Assembly (NCBI GenBank): GCA_029820915.1
Contig: JALGUI010000030.1
Span: 1-13,375 of the forward strand
DNA length: 13,375 nucleotides
DNA from: Candidatus Zipacnadia bacterium
GTDB taxonomy: Bacteria > Armatimonadota > Zipacnadia > Zipacnadales > UBA5352
Direction of reading: 5' to 3'
Under the pieces are notes generated by a model. The model did not search any database. It was not told the origin of the DNA and saw only the letters and a program-made list of their open reading frames with translations. The translations under genes were made by a program, and so were the position numbers. The stretch's first letter is position 1. Each line of letters begins with the position of its first letter. Shown here in pieces: positions 1 to 5,914 of this stretch.

Positions 1-399
1 CGGATACGTAGTCGAGGCGAGAGCGCTCCTCCGCGCGTAGCGCGTTGAGCGCATTGTTCCGCGCGATTCCGTAGAGCCACGGCTTGAGCCGCTCGGGGTC
101 TTCGAGCCGGCGCAGTCCGCGATACGCAGCCACCCACGTCTCCTGTGCCACGTCATCGGCGGCCGCGCGGTCGCGCACGATGCGGCGGACATAGTGCAGC
201 AGCCGACTGTGATAGCGCTCGGCCAGGCGCATGAAGGCCTCATCATCGCCAAGCTGCGCGCGGACGACGTCCAGTTGCTCGCGTATCTGCGCAGCAGCCG
301 ACTGTGATAGCGCTCGGCCAGGCGCATGAAGGCCTCATCATCGCCAAGCTGCGCGCGGACGACGTCCAGTTGCTCGCGTATCTGCTCAAGACGCGGCAT
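1..399 (-). CDS. ECF-type RNA polymerase sigma factor, 5' part, frame broken by a duplication
   Basis: The gene runs off the left edge, so only its N-terminal part is visible. Read without the extra repeat copy, the minus strand encodes about 100 residues starting MPRLEQIREQLDVV. They carry sigma-70 region 2 hallmarks: DDVAQETWVAAYRGL (region 2.2) and PWLYGIARNNALNALR (region 2.4). Such factors direct RNA polymerase to stress or envelope promoters. The ATG at 399-397 follows a strong ribosome site, GGGAGGGG, four bases upstream. A perfect 95-bp tandem duplication (196-385) puts this ATG out of frame with region 2. The shifted frame has no stop inside the window. In the region-2 frame, a TGA lies in the second repeat copy and the first ATG is at 232-230, preceded by GAGG. 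The gene is therefore either inactive, restarted at 232, or mis-assembled here. Family assignment is firm; functional state is not. Confidence 0.85.
   Translation of the reverse strand, partial: MPRLEQIREQLDVVRAQLGDDEAFMRLAERYHSRLLRRYASNWTSSARSLAMMRPSCAWPSAITVGCCTMSAASCATARPPMTWHRRRGWLRIADCAGSKTPSGSSRGSTESRGTMRSTRYARRSALASTTYP
196..385. repeat. Perfect 95-bp tandem duplication (196-290 and 291-385)
   Basis: Bases 196-290 are repeated exactly at 291-385, with the copies directly abutting. The flanking bases differ on both sides, so the unit is exactly 95 bp. Because 95 is not a multiple of three, the duplication shifts the reading frame of the sigma-factor gene. The junction at 287-294 forms the palindrome CTGCGCAG. 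The absence of any mismatch implies a recent event or an assembly artefact. Confidence 0.97.
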
Positions 400-507
400 C
401 TTTCCCCTCCCATCGTATATGTAACCGCAGAGCACTCCAGAGTTCAACAGGCGGGAGCGCGTTCCAGGGCCGGCGGCGGCGCCGTCGCCTTCGCCGCCAC
501 CGTACGC

Positions 508-513
508 TATAAT
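508..513 (+). promoter_or_regulatory. Consensus -10 box (TATAAT) just before the M48 peptidase start
   Basis: TATAAT matches the sigma-70 -10 consensus perfectly in otherwise very GC-rich sequence. No good -35 hexamer lies at the expected distance (485-490 reads TCGCCT). The predicted transcript start, about seven bases after the box (near 520), is only about three bases from the ATG at 523. The mRNA would be leaderless or nearly so, which fits the lack of a ribosome-binding site there. Confidence 0.6.
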
Positions 514-522
514 GCGCCCGGG

Positions 523-2400
523 ATGGTCGAGGCGGCGACGAGGCGGTGGTCGGTCAGGGCGCTGGCGGTCGCGGCGGTCGCGCTCGCCTGTGTGCCGGTC
601 GCCATGGCCGGCGTCGAGACCGACGTCGAGGAAGGGATTGGCCGCTTCCTCGCCGAGGCCTTCATCGCCCAGCGCGGGCGCCTCAGCCAGCCGCCCATCG
701 ACGGGTGGATCACCGGCATGGGCGCCGAGCTCGTCGCCTGCTGTCCGCGCCGCGACCTCGACTACCACTTCATCGTCCTCGACAGTCCTGAGGCGAACGG
801 CTTCGCCCTCCCCGGCGGCTGGGTCTTCGTCACCGCGGGGCTGCTGGAGACCGTGCGCAGCGACGACGAGGTGGCCGCGGTGATGGCCCACGAGCTGGGG
901 CACCTCGTGGACCGCGACTTCCAGCGCATAATCGCCCGCACGCTGCTCTGGCTGGGGGTGGCCGAGCTGGTCCGCGACAGCGGGCGCGACGACCTCGTGC
1001 CCCTGGTGCAGGGCGTGCAGCTCGTCAACACCCTCCGCCACAGCCGCCGGCGGGAGGCCCAGGCGGACGATGTCGGCTGCGGCATCGCGTGGGACGCGGG
1101 CTACGATCCCACGGCGCTCGTCGAGTTCCTCGGCAGCGCGCCCGCGTGGTCCTACCTCGAGACCGTCTTCGCCACCCACCCGCATCCCGACCGCCGCGGC
1201 GGATGGATCCGCGAGCGCATCGCCACACTGCGCGCCGACGACCCCGCGGGCGCCCTGGCTCTCGCCCGGTCGCTGGTGCGGCGGGGCCGCTGCGGCGCCG
1301 CCCGCCGCCTCCTCGACGAAACGCTGCCCGGCGACGACGCCGGGCGCCGGGCGCTGCTCGAGCGCATTGCCCATCTGACCGCGACCGCCCCGACCGATGC
1401 CGCCGACCGCCTGGGCCTGCCCGACGACGCCCTGGCCGACCTGACCTCGGCGCGCTCGTGCCTCGACGGGGCCGCCTCCGGCGGCGAGGCCACTCGCGCC
1501 GAGGCCTGGCGGCGACTGCGCCGCATGTGGGAGGACGCCGAGATCGAGCGCGCGCTCGTGGTCGCCCAGGCCTACGATCCCGAGCTGACCGACGTCGGCT
1601 ACCTGGGGCTGCTGGCCCAGACGGTGGACCTGATGCACCGTGCGGTGCGCGGCGGCAACCTCGTCGCCCGCACGCTGTCGATGCGCTCGTCCACCGCGAA
1701 TGGCCTGCGCACCCTCGCCGGTGACCTGTCCACCGCCGGCACCGCGCCCGACGGGCTGCCGGTTCTCGAGCTCACCGCGCAGCGGGCCGCGGCCCTCGCC
1801 GCCGAGGTCGCGGAGAGCGCCGACCAGGACATCGCGGGCCTGGCGCGGCTGGCGGGCGACTACTGCGAGGCCGCGCGGCTCGTCGCGCCCCTGCTGCTCC
1901 AGCTCGCCAGCGCCGGCGAAGGCGACCCGATGGGCAGGCTCGTGTTCAGCCGCTTCATGATCATCCAGGCGCAGGTGACCGGGCTGTCATCGCGCATTGC
2001 CCGGCTCGACGCCGACGCCGAACCCCTGGCCGCGTGCGCCTGGCGCGCCGCCATCGACCTGCACGTGCTGCGGCTCAACCTCACCGGAGCTGCCGCCCGC
2101 AGCCACGTTCGGCCCGCGCTCGTGCGGGTCATCGCGCGGCGCCTCCGCACCTCCCCGGGGCGGCTCAAGGCCGAGTGGCGCGCGCGCGGCGGGCTGGGGG
2201 ACGCCGCCCTGGTTCGGCTCGAGGAGAGTCTGGAGGCCGATGGCCGCGAGTTCGGCTCGCGCCTGCGCGCGGCACAGATAATCATCCGATTAAGTTTCTG
2301 TGACGCGCAGGAGCAGGTCGCCGTCGGGCCGAAGGAGAACTCCACGCGCGAGGGGGAGGATACGGTTGCGCTACGCGGTACTGTCGGACATCCACAGTAA
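523..2400 (+). CDS. Exported M48-family zinc metallopeptidase with a long C-terminal helical region
   Basis: A 625-residue predicted protease. Residues 1-29 form a signal peptide (RR near the N-terminus, a hydrophobic core, AMA before Gly30), so the protein is probably periplasmic or envelope-associated. The M48 catalytic domain spans roughly residues 35-240. It has the zinc site HELGH at 123-127, a likely third ligand Glu178 in RREAQADDVG, the upstream GFALPGGWVFVT block and HPHPDRR near 219. M48 enzymes degrade misfolded or damaged envelope proteins. The remaining ~385 residues are Ala/Leu/Arg-rich, look helical and match nothing I recognise; typical BepA-like M48 proteins carry TPR repeats there. 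I chose the ATG at 523 because it gives a complete signal peptide just after a TATAAT box. The frame stays open upstream to 304 only because it runs antisense to the sigma gene. The 3' end overlaps the phosphoesterase by 35 bp. Confidence 0.88.
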   Translation: MVEAATRRWSVRALAVAAVALACVPVAMAGVETDVEEGIGRFLAEAFIAQRGRLSQPPIDGWITGMGAELVACCPRRDLDYHFIVLDSPEANGFALPGGWVFVTAGLLETVRSDDEVAAVMAHELGHLVDRDFQRIIARTLLWLGVAELVRDSGRDDLVPLVQGVQLVNTLRHSRRREAQADDVGCGIAWDAGYDPTALVEFLGSAPAWSYLETVFATHPHPDRRGGWIRERIATLRADDPAGALALARSLVRRGRCGAARRLLDETLPGDDAGRRALLERIAHLTATAPTDAADRLGLPDDALADLTSARSCLDGAASGGEATRAEAWRRLRRMWEDAEIERALVVAQAYDPELTDVGYLGLLAQTVDLMHRAVRGGNLVARTLSMRSSTANGLRTLAGDLSTAGTAPDGLPVLELTAQRAAALAAEVAESADQDIAGLARLAGDYCEAARLVAPLLLQLASAGEGDPMGRLVFSRFMIIQAQVTGLSSRIARLDADAEPLAACAWRAAIDLHVLRLNLTGAAARSHVRPALVRVIARRLRTSPGRLKAEWRARGGLGDAALVRLEESLEADGREFGSRLRAAQIIIRLSFCDAQEQVAVGPKENSTREGEDTVALRGTVGHPQ

Positions 2401-3103
2401 CCTCGTTGCCCTGGAGGCCGTGCTCGGCGACCTGGCCGATGCGGGCGTGGATCGCTACGTGTGCCTGGGCGACATCGTCGGCTACGGCGCGAGGCCCAAC
2501 CAGTGCTGCGACATGATCCGCGATCTGGACGCCATCAGCATTCGCGGCAACCATGACGAGGCGGCCACCGACACCACCAAGGCGGAGTGGTTCACCGCGC
2601 CGGCGCGCGCCTGCATCCTGTGGACCGCCGAACGGCTCAGGGACGACAACCTCGAGTACCTTCGCTCGCTCCCGCCGCAGCGCATCGTGGCCGACGCAAT
2701 CACCATCTGCCACGGCTCCATCCCCGATCCGGACCACTACACCGTTACCCCGCTCGACGCCCTGCTGAGCCTGAACGCGATGACCACGAGCATCGCGTTC
2801 TTCGGGCACACCCACTACTCTGAGTGGTTCATCAGCGCCGACCAGGGGAAGCTGCCGGCGGAGTACCCGATTCCCGCCGGCGGCACTCTGCGCATCGACA
2901 ACGACCACCTGTACCTCGTGAACCCCGGCGCCGTCGGCCAGCCTCGCGACGGCAACGAGATGGCGAGCTACGCGATCTACGATGACGAGCGGGGCGAGGT
3001 CACCATCCACCGGGTGGCGTACGACATCGCGATAGCCGCGCAGCAGATGAAGGATGCCGGGCTGCCCGAGGCCATGTACGCCCGGCTGTGGCTGGGCGTG
3101 TAA
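2366..3103 (+). CDS. Calcineurin-like metallophosphoesterase (YfcE/MJ0936-like)
   Basis: A 245-residue cytoplasmic phosphoesterase with all the metal-binding motifs of the family in order: DIH (Asp8, His10), GDIVGYG (Asp36), GNHDE (Asn62, His63), CHGS (His116) and GHTH (His148, His150). LVNPGAVGQPRDGN follows, as in YfcE-type enzymes. These bind two divalent metals and hydrolyse phosphodiesters or phosphomonoesters; the substrate cannot be read from sequence. The TTG at 2366 is chosen because MRYAVLSDIHSN is the canonical N-terminus and a strong site GGGGGAGGA (2352-2360) ends five bases before it. An in-frame ATG at 2300 would add 22 non-homologous residues. Overlap with the M48 gene suggests translational coupling. 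Confidence 0.9.
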   Translation: MRYAVLSDIHSNLVALEAVLGDLADAGVDRYVCLGDIVGYGARPNQCCDMIRDLDAISIRGNHDEAATDTTKAEWFTAPARACILWTAERLRDDNLEYLRSLPPQRIVADAITICHGSIPDPDHYTVTPLDALLSLNAMTTSIAFFGHTHYSEWFISADQGKLPAEYPIPAGGTLRIDNDHLYLVNPGAVGQPRDGNEMASYAIYDDERGEVTIHRVAYDIAIAAQQMKDAGLPEAMYARLWLGV

Positions 3104-3126
3104 GCGCGACGAGTAACCGCGCCCTC

Positions 3127-3160
3127 GCGCGGGTATACCTGTACGGGCGTCTGCCCGCGC
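3127..3160. other. Intergenic hairpin between the phosphoesterase and the BON-like gene
   Basis: GCGCGGG (3127-3133) pairs with CCCGCGC (3154-3160). A competing inner hairpin pairs CGGGC (3144-3148) with GCCCG (3153-3157). No T-rich run follows on either strand, so this is at best a weak terminator or processing site within the 85-bp gap. Confidence 0.3.
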
Positions 3161-3188
3161 CAGTGGATGACGTCACGAGGTGAGTGTC

Positions 3189-3431
3189 ATGCCGCTTGAG
3201 GACAAGCAGTCGCGACTGCGCGTCATGCGCGAGATCGCCAAGTACGACATGGAGACCACGATGCTCGACGTGAAGGTGATCAACCAGGTGGCGTACCTGG
3301 GCGGTCGCGTCAGTCGCATTCGCCGCATCGGCGCCCCGGAGAACCTCAGGAAGATCCTGGAGGAGATCGAGGATACTCTTCGCGCCATGAAGGGCATCAA
3401 CGACGTCGTCATGGAGGTCCGGATCGACTGA
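3189..3431 (+). CDS. Small BON-domain-like protein
   Basis: An 80-residue protein without a signal peptide or membrane segment. Residues 27-79 (DVKVINQVAYLGGRVSRI, then an amphipathic helix and a final INDVVMEVRID strand) follow the strand-helix-strand pattern and central glycines of a BON domain. BON domains are small modules linked to membrane or phospholipid binding and stress (OsmY-like). The match is by pattern only. The ATG at 3189 is preferred over the GTG at 3180 because GAGGTGAG (3177-3184) sits four bases upstream of the ATG and overlaps the GTG. It lies 85 bp after the phosphoesterase and may share its transcript. Its last 23 bp overlap the convergent rqcH gene. Confidence 0.6.
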   Translation: MPLEDKQSRLRVMREIAKYDMETTMLDVKVINQVAYLGGRVSRIRRIGAPENLRKILEEIEDTLRAMKGINDVVMEVRID

Positions 3432-5145
3432 GGTCCACGACGATCGTGCGCGCGTTGCGGTAGTACGCGAGCCCCGGCCGCCCGCGCCGGGGCTTGGTCA
3501 CGTTCTTGGCGAGGGTGCAGTCCACCTCGACCTTGCCGTCACGCCGCCGACTGCTCAGCGCCGCGGCCAGCCGCGCCGCCTCCTCGATGCTCGACTCCGG
3601 CACGTCGTCCGGCCGTGAGTTGGTCCTGATGACCACGTGCGGACCGGCCGCGTCCTTGACGTGGAACCACAGATCGTCACCGTGCGCCGCCCGCAATACC
3701 TCATCGTTCTCCGTCCCGCTCTTGCCGTACAGGACCGGGCAGCCGTCTGAGGTCTGCGTGGTGCGCGGTCCGCGCCGCGGCGGCCGCCGCCTGTCGGGGC
3801 GGCGCGCGGCCAGGTAGTCCTCCCGCACCAGCTCATCCTCGATCCCCGCCAGGTCCTCCAGGTCGTCGGTGGTCTCGAGCTGCGTGCGCGCCTGCCGCAG
3901 GTACTCCAGCTCGTGCCGGGCCGCCGCCAGCAGCCGAGGCGCCAGCTCGGTCAGCCGCGCGGCCTTCTTGTAGCGCCGGAAGTACGCCTGCGCGTTCGCC
4001 AGCGCCGACGCGTCCGGGTCCAGCGGAATCGCCAGCTCGCCCTCGCCCGTGAAGCGCGGCAGCGTCACCTCGTCCGCGCCCTCGGGCACCTGGTACAGCC
4101 AGGCCATGAGCAGCTCGCCGCGCTCGCGGTTCAGCTCCGCCTCCTCGGCCCGCCGCACCGCCTCCTGTCGCTTCCGCAGCACCCGCTCGGCCTTCTTCTC
4201 GCCCTCGCGCACCGCCGCCAGCAGTCGGTCGCGAGCCTGCCGGACGGCGCGGTCTCCGGCCGCGCGCGCCTGGAGCTGCTCGATGGCGGCGCTCAGCGAC
4301 GCCACGGGCTCGCGCCCGCGGTCGGCCAGGTGCAGCGCCTCCACCGGCCAGGCCAACTCGGGGTGCTCGCCGGCCTCATCGAGATACACCCAGGCCTTGC
4401 CCGGCCGCAGCGCCTCCTCGGGGATCGCGCGCAGGGCCGTCGCCACGCACTCGGGCCAGCCGTCCGGCAACTCCTGCAGCGTCGCATCCGCATCCACGCC
4501 CGCCCGCGCGCACACCTCGGCGACGAACGGGTCGCTGCCCCCGTGGTAACGGCCGCGCAGCCATCGGCCCAGCGCCTGGTCGGCGGCCGCGGCCGCGCTC
4601 TCGGCCATCTCCTCGGGCTCCGCCTGCCACGGCGGCACGCGCCCGAAGTCCGGCGGCGGCACGTAGGCCAGTCCGGGCAGCGTCTCGCGGTAGCGGTTCA
4701 CGCGCTCGGTCACGTGCCGCCCGGGCTCGACGATGCGCTCGTCCTCAGCCACGAGCACCAGGTTGCTGTGCCGGCCCATCAGCTCGGCGATGAGTGTGCG
4801 TCGCGACCGCGGCCCGAGCTGCTCGCAGTTCGACAGCCTGAGGTGCACCACGCGGTCGAAGTCGATCTGCTCGATCGCGTCGATGCGCGCGCCCCGAAGC
4901 TGCCGGCGCAGCACGCTGCCGAAGCGCTGCTCGCGCAGGCCCGGCTCGGGCAGCTCGCTCGCCAGGTGCAGGCGACCGTACTCCGCCGACCAGTCGATCA
5001 GCAGGCACCGCCAGGGCCCGGAGCGGCCCAGCTCCAGCGCCACCAGGTCGTGGCGCGGCTGCACCACGCGGCGCACGCGCACGCCGACGGCGTACTCCGC
5101 CGCCTCCGCCACCAGCCCCGCCAAGCATGTGCTGTCAACCGTCAT
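3409..5145 (-). CDS. rqcH: RqcH/NFACT-family ribosome quality-control protein (Rqc2 homologue)
   Basis: A 578-residue member of the NFACT family (RqcH, also called FbpA/Rqc2). It binds stalled 50S subunits carrying peptidyl-tRNA and recruits tRNA-Ala to add C-terminal alanine tails that mark aborted chains for degradation. The NFACT-N domain covers about residues 1-170, including the ELMGRHSNLVLV block. The Asp97-Arg98 pair (IDFDRVV), which Ala-tailing requires in characterised RqcH, is intact. Next come a helix-hairpin-helix-like stretch (~175-250), a charged coiled coil (~285-345) with AQAYFRRYKK at 386-395, and the C-terminal NFACT-R/DUF814 domain (~465-571: DGCPVLYGKSGTEND, DLWFHVKDAAGPHVVI, KNVTKPRRGRPGLAYY). 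The ATG at 5145 is chosen for homology and a GGAG eight bases upstream. An in-frame extension to 5226 would run into intergenic hairpins. Confidence 0.93.
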   Translation of the reverse strand: MTVDSTCLAGLVAEAAEYAVGVRVRRVVQPRHDLVALELGRSGPWRCLLIDWSAEYGRLHLASELPEPGLREQRFGSVLRRQLRGARIDAIEQIDFDRVVHLRLSNCEQLGPRSRRTLIAELMGRHSNLVLVAEDERIVEPGRHVTERVNRYRETLPGLAYVPPPDFGRVPPWQAEPEEMAESAAAAADQALGRWLRGRYHGGSDPFVAEVCARAGVDADATLQELPDGWPECVATALRAIPEEALRPGKAWVYLDEAGEHPELAWPVEALHLADRGREPVASLSAAIEQLQARAAGDRAVRQARDRLLAAVREGEKKAERVLRKRQEAVRRAEEAELNRERGELLMAWLYQVPEGADEVTLPRFTGEGELAIPLDPDASALANAQAYFRRYKKAARLTELAPRLLAAARHELEYLRQARTQLETTDDLEDLAGIEDELVREDYLAARRPDRRRPPRRGPRTTQTSDGCPVLYGKSGTENDEVLRAAHGDDLWFHVKDAAGPHVVIRTNSRPDDVPESSIEEAARLAAALSSRRRDGKVEVDCTLAKNVTKPRRGRPGLAYYRNARTIVVDLSRSGPP

Positions 5146-5169
5146 CCCGTTCGCTCCGAGGCAACGACA

Positions 5170-5208
5170 GTGGCCCTCGCGGGCCACCCCCGGCGAGGGC
5201 GCCGGGGG
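5170..5208. repeat. Two adjacent strong hairpins upstream of rqcH
   Basis: GTGGCCC (5170-5176) pairs with GGGCCAC (5181-5187) across a TCGC loop. Directly next to it, CCCCCGGCG (5187-5195) pairs with CGCCGGGGG (5200-5208) across AGGG. They begin 25 bp upstream of the rqcH ATG and would lie in its 5' leader if transcription starts further upstream. No T-tract is present. They may be repeat remnants or a regulatory leader structure. Confidence 0.6.
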
Positions 5209-5259
5209 CACAACGACAACGACCAACTATCAGCGACGAGCAATGACGGTCGTTGCCGT

Positions 5260-5412
5260 CGGAGGGGCCGCACGAGGGGCGGTCCGAAGGACCGCGACGA
5301 GGTCGGCCCAACTCGGTCGTTCCGTTGCTCGATGACTGATGGCACGATAACTACCGTGTCGGGCCGACCTCGTTGCGGCTGCTCCGCAGCCGCCCCTCGT
5401 GCGGCCCCTCCG
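5260..5412. repeat. 153-bp element bounded by 23-bp perfect inverted repeats
   Basis: The arm at 5260-5282 is the exact reverse complement of 5390-5412. Imperfect pairing continues inward, with CGAGGTCGGCCC at 5298-5309 matching GGGCCGACCTCG at 5361-5372, leaving a central loop of about 51 bases (5310-5360). The element could fold into one long stem with small bulges. It contains no plausible gene. I see no flanking target-site duplication. It may be a MITE-like or REP-like intergenic element, or a long structured leader or terminator between the thioesterase and rqcH. Confidence 0.75.
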
Positions 5413-5452
5413 TGAGGATGTGTGCATCCTCCAGGATGGTGTGCATCCTCAC
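5412..5452. repeat. Hairpin with repeated GTGCATCCT, downstream of the thioesterase gene
   Basis: GTGAGGATG (5412-5420) pairs with CATCCTCAC (5444-5452), and an inner ATCCT/AGGAT pair closes a small loop. TGTGCATCCT also occurs twice in direct orientation. It adjoins the 153-bp inverted-repeat element and lies downstream of the minus-strand thioesterase. It could end that transcript, but no U-tract is visible. Confidence 0.5.
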
Positions 5453-5460
5453 GGCACGGC

Positions 5461-5488
5461 AACCGGTAGCTGCCAACCGGCAGCTAGG
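5461..5488. repeat. 14-bp tandem repeat over the thioesterase stop codon
   Basis: AACCGGTAGCTGCC (5461-5474) is followed by AACCGGCAGCTAGG (5475-5488). The second copy contains the thioesterase stop codon (5484-5486, minus). The GGTAGCTG core recurs near 12450-12465 and 12709-12729, so this seems to belong to a dispersed intergenic repeat type. Confidence 0.6.
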
Positions 5489-5894
5489 CCTCCGCATCTA
5501 CCCGCATGAGCTTTGCCGTGCCGGTCGCGACCACGGCGTCGTCGGCGTCGGTGATCTCGCCCTCCGCCTCATACATCGGCGGGCGGGAGTGCGTGAGCCT
5601 CGCCCGCACGTGCAGCCGCGTTCCGATGCGCGCGGGACGGCGGAAGCGCACCTTCAGCTCCGCCGTCGCCACCGGCTCGCCGTTGCGGCCGACCGCCCTG
5701 TTCATCAACTCGTCCAGCAGGGTCGCCAGGATCCCGCCGTGGGTGATCCCGGCCCACCCCTGGTGGTAGCGCTCGGGCGTGAAGTCGGTGACGTACCAGT
5801 CGCCGTCCCAGCGGAACTTCAGGTGCAGTCCGCGCGGGTTGTCCTCCCCGCACGCCACGCACCAGTTGTCGTCGGTCCAGACCTCGTCGGCCAT
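5484..5894 (-). CDS. PaaI-like hotdog-fold acyl-CoA thioesterase family protein
   Basis: A 136-residue cytoplasmic protein of the hotdog-fold thioesterase superfamily, PaaI/YigI-like, which hydrolyses acyl-CoA thioesters. Visible features are CVACGEDNPRGLHLKF at 12-27 (the CxxCG...NPxGL opening typical of one subgroup), the active-site region HQGWAGITHGGILATLLDE (44-62; HGG plus acidic Asp61) and the strand block ELKVRFRRPARIGTRL (79-94). The length is normal for the family. The start follows ACGGAGG (5905-5911), ten bases upstream, beside the dinG stop codon. The 20-bp gap from dinG suggests co-transcription, though the two functions have no obvious link. The substrate is unknown. Confidence 0.85.
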   Translation of the reverse strand: MADEVWTDDNWCVACGEDNPRGLHLKFRWDGDWYVTDFTPERYHQGWAGITHGGILATLLDELMNRAVGRNGEPVATAELKVRFRRPARIGTRLHVRARLTHSRPPMYEAEGEITDADDAVVATGTAKLMRVDAEA

Positions 5895-5914
5895 CGTTGC
5901 TCAGCGCCTCCGTG

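Noticed and set aside
400..522. Minus-strand promoter for the sigma gene (TTGAAC with TTACAT 17 bases on)
   Set aside because: Only four and three of six bases match consensus, which is too weak to call.
5260..5412. Insertion sequence or intact mobile element
   Set aside because: There is no transposase frame and no target-site duplication, so it is recorded only as an inverted-repeat element.
3913..5415. 500-codon plus-strand open frame opposite rqcH
   Set aside because: It is antisense to a clearly homologous gene, and its product is His/Arg/Leu/Gln-rich low-complexity sequence typical of antisense frames in GC-rich DNA.
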